Shown here: positions 1 through 8,499 of the stretch, in pieces
How positions within the stretch are numbered: position 1 is the stretch's first letter
Layout of the letters: every line of letters begins with the position of its first letter
Origin: Ramlibacter albus
GTDB lineage: Bacteria; Pseudomonadota; Gammaproteobacteria; Burkholderiales; Burkholderiaceae_C
Reading direction: 5' to 3'
Length of the DNA: 64,000 nt
Assembly: GCF_014297445.1 (NCBI RefSeq)
Contig: NZ_JACORU010000011.1
Coordinates: 124,001-188,000, forward strand
The notes under the pieces: generated by a model
What the model was told of the DNA's origin: nothing
Seen by the model: the letters and a program-made list of their open reading frames with translations, nothing else
Databases searched by the model: none
Program-made: the position numbers and the translations under genes

Positions 1-1730
1 TCGGACAGCCACTCCGGGGCGGTCTGCGTCCTGAAGGTGTTCACGTCGTCCTGCAACCCCGTCAACGCCTGGATGCGCGCCTGCACGCGGGCGAGGGTGC
101 GGTGCTTGGTTTCCACAGCGGCAGTGACTTCTTCGAGCTGCTTGGCGCGCTCATCCTGGCCCTTGGGCACCAGCTTCGCGCGATCCTCCCGGTCCACCTT
201 CAGCGCGCGCAGCGACTCGTCGCGATCTTTCACCAGCCTGGTCAGCCCTTCTTTTCGGGCGATCTCCGCATTGATGCCGTCGGTGGCGCGGCCCAGCGCG
301 TGGCGATGGCGATCTCGGGCATCGTGGGCGGCTTGCATTCTCATGGCCAACAAGGCGCCGAAGTCCGCGGCGTCGAGGCGGTCTTCCTCCGGATGCGCCT
401 CGAAGATCACACGCTGGATCTCGGCCACCAGCGAATCATCCAACCCTTCGGAAGAACACAGCTGCTCCACGAACTGCTGCGACAGATACTGGACGTGCGG
501 TGCGTCCAAGAACGTCTCGGCATCGAGCGATTCCAGCGCGTTGGACGTGCGTTCGTTGTTTTCCCATTCCAGCTCGGCGCTGGTCGATTTAAGGAACTTC
601 GCCGCGCGTCGCAGAAACGAGTTGGCACTCAAGCGCTCGGACACGCCGTAGGCGCCCATCGCGATGAAGTCGGCCAGGGCCGTCTTTCCGGATCCACGCG
701 CTCCGATGATCGCCACCATGCCGGCGTTGATGGGCACCTCGCACGGCCGCATCCATTGCGCGTCGGTTACATGGACCAGTCGGATCGCGTTGCCCGGCAG
801 GGCGCCCTGCGGCGGCGCTTCTCCGATATGCACACGCCCCTCTGGCTCGATCACGGCCTGACGCAGTGTGTCGAAGGTAAGGTCGCCATGAAGCCAGCAC
901 CGTCTCGCCTGATCTGGCAGGCCGACGCGATCGGCCGTGTGCGCGTCCGAACCGTGCAGGCAGGGCTTGCGGCCGCCCCACTTGGTTTCGAGGTCGTCGA
1001 GCGTCGCCGCACCTTTGCCGAGGTAAAACGCGACCTGCTTCGGGTTGGCCGAGAAGATGATGTCAGCGAACCGCTCGATGTTCTTGCGCGTTGCGGCCCA
1101 TTGGCCACCATCGCCTTGCAGGCCTGACGTCCCGTCGCTGCTCCCGCCGGAAACAGCCACCAGGCAGTTGTCTCGCAGCCACGCGCTGTCGTTGAATGCA
1201 TCCTGCAGCGCCGGCAGGCTGACCTTGAACTGGTTGATGCCTTCCCGGTAGGCTGCGGCGTCGTCCACCAGCGATGCGTTGAAAGCCCGGCCCAGGCGAA
1301 TGAGGTCCGGGCGGGTGCAGCGGAACTTCTCCTGTTGGTGAGGGAAGGTCAAACCGCTGAGGAATGCTTCGATGCGCTCCACGTGGTCCGGTGGCTCCGG
1401 CGAAAACAGCAGGTGCAAGTTGATGCCCGCGCCCTTCGCCGTCTCGATCGACAACCGGAACTCGACGTTCGGAAAGATCAGGCCGACGCCCTGCAGGCGG
1501 CCGCCCTTCTGGCGCTTTACGGTCTCCACGTAGCAGTCAATGCCGCAGTAGTCGGTGATGCCCAGCGCGCGGATCGGCGGCTCGCTTTTCTCGACCTTGT
1601 CGAGGAACTCGGGCCAGGGGTCGGCGCCGCTGTAGCCGTCGTTCAGGGCGGTGCCAGGTGCATGGATGTGCGGGTCCCAGCGATGCCAGGCGGAGCCGCG
1701 CGGATGGACTGTCTCGATTCCCTCTGCCAT
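1..1730 (-). CDS. TrlF-like PHP domain + AAA/SMC-type ATPase (partial, C-terminus outside window)
   Basis: The reading frame is open from an ATG at 1730 leftward to the window edge (576 codons), so the C-terminus is missing. The first ~290 residues look like a PHP phosphoesterase: an HIH motif near residue 21, a GITDYCG strand, and GSDAH further on are candidate metal ligands. An ATPase follows, with Walker A GARGSGKTA (Lys about residue 349) and then a charged, probably coiled-coil stretch, as in SMC/Rad50-like proteins. This PHP+ATPase layout matches proteins named TrlF-like. The family is found in variable genome islands and is suspected to be defence-related; substrate unknown. It is divergent from the AbiE-like pair, and the other neighbours to the right also look defence-related. 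Architecture is well supported; the family name less so. Confidence 0.75.
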   Translation of the reverse strand, partial: MAEGIETVHPRGSAWHRWDPHIHAPGTALNDGYSGADPWPEFLDKVEKSEPPIRALGITDYCGIDCYVETVKRQKGGRLQGVGLIFPNVEFRLSIETAKGAGINLHLLFSPEPPDHVERIEAFLSGLTFPHQQEKFRCTRPDLIRLGRAFNASLVDDAAAYREGINQFKVSLPALQDAFNDSAWLRDNCLVAVSGGSSDGTSGLQGDGGQWAATRKNIERFADIIFSANPKQVAFYLGKGAATLDDLETKWGGRKPCLHGSDAHTADRVGLPDQARRCWLHGDLTFDTLRQAVIEPEGRVHIGEAPPQGALPGNAIRLVHVTDAQWMRPCEVPINAGMVAIIGARGSGKTALADFIAMGAYGVSERLSANSFLRRAAKFLKSTSAELEWENNERTSNALESLDAETFLDAPHVQYLSQQFVEQLCSSEGLDDSLVAEIQRVIFEAHPEEDRLDAADFGALLAMRMQAAHDARDRHRHALGRATDGINAEIARKEGLTRLVKDRDESLRALKVDREDRAKLVPKGQDERAKQLEEVTAAVETKHRTLARVQARIQALTGLQDDVNTFRTQTAPEWLS

Positions 1731-2047
1731 GTGTTCTTCTTCGTGAGGTTGTCAGTGGCCCTCACATTTTGCAGCGTGGCGCGAAGCGCTCCTGGATGCG
1801 GCCGACGACGCGCTCGACGACGGAACAGCAGTAGGGCTGACACGCAGGGATTTGACCGTCAGGTCAAGCCGACGGCCGAGAAAATAGCTTTGGGATTGTG
1901 TCGATGCTGACGGAATGAGCCTCGAACGCGGCGGGCGGCATAGTCTCAAAGCCGCAAAGCTGGCCAACATCAGGGAAGTCGGACAGATAACCCACCTTCG
2001 CGTATAATATAGGTACTTTCTAATTAATACGATGTGCCTTATGTCAA
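1731..2047. other. Divergent intergenic region between trlF-like and abiE-like genes
   Basis: No convincing gene is seen here. The right half contains the promoter described separately and becomes AT-rich (around 2003-2040) compared with the GC-rich flanks. The leftward gene must also be transcribed from here, but I see no strong promoter for it. Confidence 0.6.
1980..2008 (+). promoter_or_regulatory. Sigma70-like promoter of the abiE-like operon
   Basis: A perfect TATAAT box at 2003-2008 is preceded, after a 17-bp spacer, by CGGACA at 1980-1985. Transcription would start near 2015 and run through the inverted repeats at 2048-2119. Confidence 0.6.
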
Positions 2048-2119
2048 ATTCGGCGCACGCCGAATATTGGCTAAATGGCGAATATTCGGAGAATCGTCTA
2101 TATTCGGCATATGCCGAAT
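2048..2119. repeat. Paired operator-like inverted repeats ATTCGGC-N4-GCCGAAT
   Basis: Two perfect inverted repeats with the same half-sites and spacer length occur at 2048-2065 and 2102-2119. A degenerate pair of half-sites in the opposite arrangement (GGCGAAT then ATTCGGA, 2077-2090) lies between them. They sit between the promoter and the gene's possible starts, and the second one overlaps the alternative start ATG 2111. AbiEi-type antitoxins are known to repress their own promoter through inverted repeats, so these are probably autoregulatory operators. Confidence 0.75.
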
Positions 2120-3184
2120 CTTCCAGATTCCTCCGTTGAGCAAGCCCTGCTGCCGAAGCTTGTGGACGCGCTTGACCAGGTTCCAGGTTTCGCCGTCGAG
2201 AAGCACATGATCGACAACCGCGAGCCCGATCACGACGCTCGGATCGAGCTGAACGCCGCCGGCCGGCCGATGGTCTTGCTGATCGAGTGCAAGCGAGAGA
2301 TCTTCCCGCTGCAGGCCCGCGAAGTGCTCTGGCAATTCCGGCACCACCTGCAAAGCCGTTCCGACGTCACCCCCTTCGTGCTGGCCGAGTCGATCACCGG
2401 GGCCGCGCGAGACCTGTTAAAGGCAGAGGGGCTGGGGTTCTTCGACACCACTGGCACGCTGTTTCTACCCGCCGACGGTGCATTCGTGTTCGTCGACAAG
2501 GGCCTGCCGAGATCACGCACAACGGGCGAGCGCAAGCTGTTCGCCCAGCGCCGATCGCAGGCGGTACACGCGCTGCTGCGCGAGCCTTCGCGTTGGTTCG
2601 GGGTGAGCGAACTGGCCCAGGCCGCCGACGTGGCGCCCTCCACCGCTTCGGAGGTTCTCGGCCTCTTGGACAAACTGGAATGGGTGAAGCACCGCGGCCA
2701 GGGCCCGGCCAAGGAACGCCAGCTCAGCGAGCCGTCGCAGCTGCTCGATGCGTGGGCGGCTGCCTTCGCCGCGGCAAAGCGCGAACCGCTGCAGCGCTAC
2801 TTCGTGCCGAAGCTCGGTTCGCAGGACCCGGAGCTGGCGATCGCCGCGGCATTCGAGAAGGCCAAGGTGCATTACGCCATCAGCCACGAGTCGGCTGCCC
2901 AGCGCTTCGCGCCGTTCCTCACCCACGTGGGAAAGGTTCGCATTCGTGTGGTGGCCGGGGTCGAGCTGCACGTCGCGAAGGCAGAACTGGGTGCACAGCG
3001 CGTGGACACCGGCTGGAACCTGGGCCTTTGGGAAGGGACCGAAGCGGACCTGATGTTCAGCGAGCGGATCGACTCGGCGTGGTTCGCCAGCCCATTCTTC
3101 GTTTACCTCGACCTCCTTCAAGCAGCCGAAGGCCGCTCGAAGGAAGCGGCCGAGCACTTGCGCAAGACGCGCATCGGATTCTGA
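2075..3184 (+). CDS. AbiEi-like antitoxin/transcriptional regulator (type IV toxin-antitoxin)
   Basis: 369 residues from ATG 2075, or 357 from ATG 2111, which lies inside the second operator repeat; neither has a good ribosome-binding site. The central part (VSELAQAADVAPSTASEVL) is a winged helix-turn-helix, followed by a C-terminal domain typical of AbiEi-like regulators. The N-terminal ~120 residues contain an acidic residue followed by LLIECKRE, resembling the ExK signature of PD-(D/E)XK folds. It lies 2 bp upstream of a nucleotidyltransferase gene, the usual antitoxin-toxin order of AbiE systems. It likely represses its own promoter through the ATTCGGC repeats. The pair assignment is good; the nuclease-like N-terminus is only a suggestion. 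Confidence 0.7.
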   Translation: MANIRRIVYIRHMPNLPDSSVEQALLPKLVDALDQVPGFAVEKHMIDNREPDHDARIELNAAGRPMVLLIECKREIFPLQAREVLWQFRHHLQSRSDVTPFVLAESITGAARDLLKAEGLGFFDTTGTLFLPADGAFVFVDKGLPRSRTTGERKLFAQRRSQAVHALLREPSRWFGVSELAQAADVAPSTASEVLGLLDKLEWVKHRGQGPAKERQLSEPSQLLDAWAAAFAAAKREPLQRYFVPKLGSQDPELAIAAAFEKAKVHYAISHESAAQRFAPFLTHVGKVRIRVVAGVELHVAKAELGAQRVDTGWNLGLWEGTEADLMFSERIDSAWFASPFFVYLDLLQAAEGRSKEAAEHLRKTRIGF

Positions 3185-3186
3185 AC

Positions 3187-4083
3187 ATGGCCACGAAACC
3201 CACCACGCTTGAGAGTTACACCGCCACCAGCCACACGCAGGACTGCGAGCGCGTGCTCGTGACGCTGCTGCGCGGGCTCGGTCCTTGGAAGGATTCGGTC
3301 TACCTGGTAGGCGGGCTCGTTCCCCGCTACCTTGTCGAAGGCCGTCCGCCGGCGGTGCCGCCGCACGCGGGAACCTCCGACGTCGACGTCGTGATCGACG
3401 TGACCATCCTCCTGGAAACCGAGGCGTATCACACGCTCGAGGAGAACCTGAAGAAGATGGGATTCGAACGCGGCGAGAACGACAAGCACCAGAAGGTGGC
3501 CTGGCGCTGGCAGACACACACCGACAAGGGCGCGCTGATCGTGATCGACCTGCTCACCGACGCACCGCAGCTCGCAGGCGGGAAAGTCGGTCCACTACCT
3601 ACCGACGGGAACGTGTCGGCGCTGAACATCCCGCACTCCTCCATCGTGTTCGACATGCACGAAGTCCGCGAAGTGCGCGCCGAGTTGCTCGGAGAGAACG
3701 GCGTCGCCGTCGAGAAAGTCCGGCACGCCGACCTGGTCAGCTTCACTTGCCTAAAAGCCTTCGCGTTCGACCAGCGCAACGAGCGCAAGGACGCCCACGA
3801 TCTGGTCTACTGCATCGAGAACTGGAAAGCCGGATTGGACGCGGCAAAGCAAATGTTTCGCGAACGTCTGGATGGGCCACACGGCGATGTGCTTCGCAAG
3901 TGCCTGGACATCCTGAAGGCGCGCTTCGCTGGTGACGCTCAGACGGAGGGATTCGCGAAGGATGGATGTGTGGCGGTTGCGAAGTTCGAGCTCACGGAGG
4001 TCGACGAGCCGGCAATCAAGGAAGCACGTGCGCTGCGTCAACGCGTCGTCGCTGATCTGGTGGAATCGTTTCTGAGAATGTGA
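3187..4083 (+). CDS. AbiEii-like nucleotidyltransferase toxin
   Basis: 298 residues starting at ATG 3187, directly after the antitoxin stop. The sequence has a nucleotidyltransferase signature: VGGLVPRYL near residue 36, then TSDVDVVIDV about 25 residues later, giving the GG...DxD arrangement that binds metal and nucleotide. AbiEii-type toxins are nucleotidyltransferases that modify a cellular target and are countered by the AbiEi transcriptional regulator. The tight coupling with the upstream gene supports that pairing. The C-terminal half is not recognisable beyond the general fold, and the target cannot be inferred. Confidence 0.7.
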   Translation: MATKPTTLESYTATSHTQDCERVLVTLLRGLGPWKDSVYLVGGLVPRYLVEGRPPAVPPHAGTSDVDVVIDVTILLETEAYHTLEENLKKMGFERGENDKHQKVAWRWQTHTDKGALIVIDLLTDAPQLAGGKVGPLPTDGNVSALNIPHSSIVFDMHEVREVRAELLGENGVAVEKVRHADLVSFTCLKAFAFDQRNERKDAHDLVYCIENWKAGLDAAKQMFRERLDGPHGDVLRKCLDILKARFAGDAQTEGFAKDGCVAVAKFELTEVDEPAIKEARALRQRVVADLVESFLRM

Positions 4084-4116
4084 CGCCAAACGGCGTCCCA
4101 ACGGCCAAGCCAACGA

Positions 4117-4932
4117 TCAACACTCGACTAGCCTGCGCCCGAGAAGCGGGTCAGGAATTCGCGTCGGATGATAGTGCTCCACGATGTGGTCCGCCGGCAA
4201 GGGCCGCCGCACTTCGATGCCTGCGCCGCGGCCTGGGGGCGGGTATTCGTAGTCGGGGTCCAGCAATCGCTCGAACAACGTCTCGATGGCCTGGCCGGCG
4301 AAGTCTGCGACCCAGTTGAACTCCATGTACTCCAGCGGGACGTCGCATGCAAAGACAGTTGGCTTCCCGAACTCCTTTAGGACTTGACGCCAGTCGCGCG
4401 GCGGCGGGAGATGTGCAGCGACACCGCACAAGAATTCGCTCCCGTAAAGGAGATAGTGTCCGCAGTGTTCCTCGAGAAACTCGCGGCCGGTCTCGAAGTA
4501 CAAGCGCCCTTCCCTGTACTTGAAGCCGACATCGGTGATTGCCTTTTCGAGCATCGCGGCATTGAGATCCGGGAAACGTCCCGAAAGAAAAATCTCGCTC
4601 GCGCGCCGGCGAGCTGAATCGGCCTCGAGAAGCGTCAGGCCGCGTTCATAGTACGTGGCAACATCGAGCGGCCGCGCCCCGTGGTAGCCACGAATCGCGT
4701 CGTAGCGATCGTGCAGGCGCATCGTCAAGTTCGACTTCATGTCGACCTCATAACCCCACACGCGTTCAACGATGTCATCGAGCCAACCAAGGTCGTCGCC
4801 CACGACATACTTCGGTGGCTTCGCCAGGAACGCACGCACAACCTGATCGTCGACCTCGGGCTCAAGCAGCTTGCGCACATCGTCCTTCCAGCTGTCCAAG
4901 TTCTCGAAGTGCCACACCCGTCTCTCGGTCAT
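4117..4932 (-). CDS. Hypothetical protein in defence-like region
   Basis: 271 residues, leftward, start ATG 4932. I recognise no domain. It is acidic, rich in aromatic residues, and appears soluble and globular with no membrane segment or signal peptide. It is convergent with the abiE-like pair and divergent from the DinG-like helicase gene, with ~106 bp between the two starts, so it may share a regulatory region with the helicase. Uninterrupted length and protein-like composition support a real gene. Confidence 0.6.
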   Translation of the reverse strand: MTERRVWHFENLDSWKDDVRKLLEPEVDDQVVRAFLAKPPKYVVGDDLGWLDDIVERVWGYEVDMKSNLTMRLHDRYDAIRGYHGARPLDVATYYERGLTLLEADSARRRASEIFLSGRFPDLNAAMLEKAITDVGFKYREGRLYFETGREFLEEHCGHYLLYGSEFLCGVAAHLPPPRDWRQVLKEFGKPTVFACDVPLEYMEFNWVADFAGQAIETLFERLLDPDYEYPPPGRGAGIEVRRPLPADHIVEHYHPTRIPDPLLGRRLVEC

Positions 4933-5038
4933 TTGAATCCTGCCGCCTGTGTATTGATCAGCGGGATTGTGACGTCACGACTGGATTTAGCTGACCGTGA
5001 TCGATTGACAGCACGTGTTGGCGTGGGAGACTGCTTGA

Positions 5039-7210
5039 ATGGACGATCTGGTTCAATCTGCACTTGCCGAGTACGACCGTGTTGTGGCCGCTGTGTCTGG
5101 CTACCGCGCGCGGCCTGGCCAGCGCGAGATGGTGTGCAGCGTAGCCCGCGCGTTTGCCACCGCAGATCTGCGCACGAACGAGCAAACACCATCATCGGAT
5201 GCCGAGAATCCAGTTCCTCCCCCTGCTCGTCGAATCGAAGTCATTTCCGCCGGAACAGGCGTGGGCAAGAGCCTCGCCTATGTGGTTCCGGGTGTTCATA
5301 TTGCGCGCGCGCGCGGCGTACCTCTGGTCGTGAGCACGGCAACGACAAGCCTGCAAGGGCAGCTTGTGGAGAAGGATCTGCCCGCTCTGTCGGCTGCGAT
5401 GGAGCGGCCGATCACCTTCGCCATCGCCAAGGGCCGCAACCGGTACCTCTGCCTGTCAAAGGCGTTGCGACTCGCGGGAGATGGGCCGACTGCCGATCTT
5501 GCGCTTGATCACGAGGACGATGACGTGTCTGCGCCGACAGCCGAGACGGCAGGGCGGCCGGCAAAAGCTGCAGCGAACGAAAGCCGCATTGAGTTCGTTC
5601 GGGTGCTGCAGGACAAGCTCGACCAGGGTTGGGATGGAGATCGCGACACGCTGCTAGAGCCTCCGCCCGCGGATCTCTGGGCACAGATCTCCGCGGAACA
5701 GACTACCTGTACCGCGCGGGGGTGTCCGCAGTTTCGCGATTGCGCGTACTACAAGGCCCGCGATCGACTGCGCGCAGTCGACGTCATCGTGGCGAATCAC
5801 AGTCTGGTACTCGCGGCGGTGGGGACCAAGATTCTTCCTCCCTTGGACGAAGCGCTCTGGGTCTTCGATGAGGGCCATCACCTGCCGCAGACCGCTGTCG
5901 ACCAATTCGCGGCCGAAGTCGACCTGACCGCACTGCGATGGATCGATCGACTGCCCCGGATCATCGACAAGGTGGCTGCTGGCCTCGACCACACCACCGC
6001 GAGGCCCGCCACTCAACCTGCACACGAGCTGAAGGCGGCTCTCAGCGATGTCGGCCGCCTCTTGTTTGACTTGTATTCGTCCGCTCTGAGCAAGGGCAAC
6101 ACGTATCGCTTCAAGGGAAATCAGCTACCCGAATTCGCGCTCGAACCGCTTCGACTCGCAAACGCGCAGGCTATCGCCCTCCTCTCGATCATGGACGAGC
6201 TGGTGACCGTCATCCGCGAGCGGATCCGTGATCGGCCTGAACACAAGGCGCTTTGGAGCACCCTTTTCGCTTTGCTTGGCGCGCATGTCCCGCGCCTGCG
6301 CGCCGTGATCGAAACTACCGACCTTCTGCTCGATGAAGAAGTGACTGCGACGACTGCGCGCTGGCTGTCGGCAACACCCTCTGTGCGAGGCGTCGCCATC
6401 AAGCTGCATGCCTGTCCCGTCCTGCCCGGCCCGCTGCTTAGCCGTGAGCTGTGGGACGCGACCCGTGCCGCCGTGGTGACTTCGGCGACGCTCACCACGT
6501 GCGGTTCGTTCAATTGGTTCTTGGAGGAAGCTGGGCTCGATCAGGACATCGCGGTCCAGACCCAGGCAGTCGCCAGTCCGTTCGATTACCAGCGGCAAGG
6601 TGAAGTCGTTGTCGTACGAACCGACGCAAGCCCGCGCCAGCGAGCTAACTTCCAGAGTGAAGTGTCGACGCGACTCGCCCACGATCTTCTCTCCGTAAAG
6701 GCTGGCGCGCTGTGCCTGTTCACCTCCAAGCAGCACATGGTCAACACATACGAGCAGCTACCCGACGGGTTGCGCGATCGTGTCCTAGTTCAGGGTTCCA
6801 GGGCGCGCGCATCCCTCTTGGCGTCGCATCGCAGCCAAGTCGAAGCTGGCGACCCATCAATTCTGTTCGGACTGCAGTCCTTCGGTGAGGGTCTCGATCT
6901 TCCTGGACGACTCTGCGAATACGTGTTCATCGCGAAACTGCCCTTCTCCACTCCAACTGATCCTGTGGGCGAGGCCCGCGCGGACTACGTGGAGTCCAGA
7001 GGCGGTTCCGCTTTTGACGAGATTGTGGTGCCGGAAGCTGGTGTTCGCCTGCTTCAATGGACCGGGCGCGGTATTCGAACAGAGAGTGACGAAGCAACCA
7101 TCGTGATCTACGACAAGCGGCTGACGCAGACTCAATTCGGCCAACGTATCCTCGGCGGGTTGCCACCCTACCCTGTACGCCAGCAGCCCAGCGCGTTTGG
7201 GGCAACGTGA
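5039..7210 (+). CDS. DinG-like XPD/Rad3-family ATP-dependent DNA helicase
   Basis: 723 residues, about the size of chromosomal DinG. Walker A is SAGTGVGKSLAY (about residue 75) and the helicase motif II is VFDEGHH. A Cys at YLCLSKA plus three in TTCTARGCPQFRDC give the four ligands of the XPD-type 4Fe-4S cluster. The C-terminal half has ALCLFTSK, SFGEGLDLPG and LLQWTGRGIR, the last being the QxxGRxIR motif. The enzyme should unwind DNA 5'-3'. DinG homologues act in repair and replication-transcription conflict, and CasDinG serves type IV-A CRISPR systems, but no csf gene or CRISPR array lies here. Its setting between defence-like genes suggests an accessory role. Confidence 0.85.
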   Translation: MDDLVQSALAEYDRVVAAVSGYRARPGQREMVCSVARAFATADLRTNEQTPSSDAENPVPPPARRIEVISAGTGVGKSLAYVVPGVHIARARGVPLVVSTATTSLQGQLVEKDLPALSAAMERPITFAIAKGRNRYLCLSKALRLAGDGPTADLALDHEDDDVSAPTAETAGRPAKAAANESRIEFVRVLQDKLDQGWDGDRDTLLEPPPADLWAQISAEQTTCTARGCPQFRDCAYYKARDRLRAVDVIVANHSLVLAAVGTKILPPLDEALWVFDEGHHLPQTAVDQFAAEVDLTALRWIDRLPRIIDKVAAGLDHTTARPATQPAHELKAALSDVGRLLFDLYSSALSKGNTYRFKGNQLPEFALEPLRLANAQAIALLSIMDELVTVIRERIRDRPEHKALWSTLFALLGAHVPRLRAVIETTDLLLDEEVTATTARWLSATPSVRGVAIKLHACPVLPGPLLSRELWDATRAAVVTSATLTTCGSFNWFLEEAGLDQDIAVQTQAVASPFDYQRQGEVVVVRTDASPRQRANFQSEVSTRLAHDLLSVKAGALCLFTSKQHMVNTYEQLPDGLRDRVLVQGSRARASLLASHRSQVEAGDPSILFGLQSFGEGLDLPGRLCEYVFIAKLPFSTPTDPVGEARADYVESRGGSAFDEIVVPEAGVRLLQWTGRGIRTESDEATIVIYDKRLTQTQFGQRILGGLPPYPVRQQPSAFGAT

Positions 7211-7358
7211 ATGAACGCCGTCCCAGCGCTCGCACGTCAGCAAGAACGATTTCCTGCTCCGCTCGGGCGTCTGGGGCGAAGGCAACGTCGTCGGTAACCG
7301 GTCTACGATAGGGGACCAAAAGCGCCGCGTCGAAGCTGCGGCATTAGCAGGAGGAGCA

Positions 7359-7907
7359 ATGCCGGCCGGAGAACGCGGAAAGTACGCTTTGACGAGCACG
7401 CAGATCGGCGTGATCGGTGAGAACGTGGTGGCGAATGCGCTGCTGTTGGCGTCCGGTGGCCGGCTTTCACCGTTCTACTCCATCGCGGACGACGACGGCA
7501 TCGACCTCCTCGTGTACGACAAGGAAACTGGCGTCGCGATTCCAGTCCAGGTCAAGACGCGTACGAAGACACTCAACAAGTCAGGCACGACGACCCCGGG
7601 AAGCGGAGTGCACTTCGAGGTCCGTGAGGCGGCGCTGCGCGAGTTCGACTACGCGCACCTGGTCGCAGTGCTCCTGCACGAAGACATGACCGAGATCAGG
7701 CGTTCCTGGCTGATACCGATGCCGGTCTTGCGCGGCGTCGCGAGGGTCGCCAAGGACAAGTTCGTCATCCGTCCGAATGCGGAACGATCGTCGCTCGATA
7801 AGTTCACGCCATTCCGCTGCAACTCACCAGCCAACCTGTCGGAGCGGCTCATCAAAACGGCCGAGCAACTTGCGGCGATATCCTCCAAGAAGAAGTCCAG
7901 CGCATAG
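7359..7907 (+). CDS. DUF4365-like PD-(D/E)XK nuclease-fold protein
   Basis: 182 residues with an excellent ribosome-binding site (AGGAGG, 7 nt before ATG 7359). The core GENVVANALL, DDDGIDLLVYD and VPVQVKTR-like segments give the E, D and QxK residues of a PD-(D/E)XK nuclease fold, the arrangement in DUF4365 proteins. Such proteins are found as stand-alone genes or fused to NTPases in defence loci. Substrate unknown. It is the first of three rightward genes (7359, 8043, 8500) that may form a unit. Confidence 0.65.
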   Translation: MPAGERGKYALTSTQIGVIGENVVANALLLASGGRLSPFYSIADDDGIDLLVYDKETGVAIPVQVKTRTKTLNKSGTTTPGSGVHFEVREAALREFDYAHLVAVLLHEDMTEIRRSWLIPMPVLRGVARVAKDKFVIRPNAERSSLDKFTPFRCNSPANLSERLIKTAEQLAAISSKKKSSA

Positions 7908-8042
7908 GAGACTGGAGGAACCGATGCTCCGCGAGCACTGGTGCCGGCGCTCACCCCGTCCAGCCCGCTGGTGACGCTCGCCGATGACAATTGCAAGCGC
8001 GGGAGTCGCCCGCAACTTTGGAAACCTCAAAGGAGAGAGTCG

Positions 8043-8468
8043 ATGGAGCTGAGCGCAATCTTCAAGACCGTGATCAAGAGCGACGCCGAGGACTGGCATC
8101 GCGTGTCGATGCAGACCGGACGAGAAGTCGCGTGCTGGCGGGGTGACGTAAACCTCCGAATCGAGACGTCGATCGACGATACCCATGTGCAGAACGACAA
8201 TTTCTTCGCAGAGTGGGCGAACAAGAACCCCGACCAAGGCGCGAAGGGGTGGTTCTACGACCTCTACTACAACTCGACACTGGTCCACCGATTCGTGTTG
8301 GTGTCGGTCGATGGCGCCCGGGCGTCGCTGCCACTGCCTCGTAGCGGAACGATGGACGTGCCGCAACTGACCTACCGCGTCGCCGAGATTTTCGACGCGG
8401 GCGGCTTGGGCGAGTACTTCCCCCGTTCAGGCTTGGTGGTGGAGAAGAACTACGTGGAACCGGACTGA
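8043..8468 (+). CDS. Hypothetical protein
   Basis: 141 residues from ATG 8043, preceded by AAAGGAGAG at a good distance. No domain is recognised. The protein is soluble, acidic and rich in Trp and Tyr. It lies between a nuclease-fold gene and a membrane-protein gene in the same direction, with 31 bp to the next start, so it is probably co-transcribed with both. Confidence 0.6.
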   Translation: MELSAIFKTVIKSDAEDWHRVSMQTGREVACWRGDVNLRIETSIDDTHVQNDNFFAEWANKNPDQGAKGWFYDLYYNSTLVHRFVLVSVDGARASLPLPRSGTMDVPQLTYRVAEIFDAGGLGEYFPRSGLVVEKNYVEPD

Positions 8469-8499
8469 GCGCGCATCGGTCATCCCGTACATTGGTGAG

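Noticed and set aside
5039-7210. Considered a type IV-A CRISPR system because of the DinG-like helicase.
   Set aside because: No csf genes and no repeat-spacer array are visible; the protein is full DinG size.
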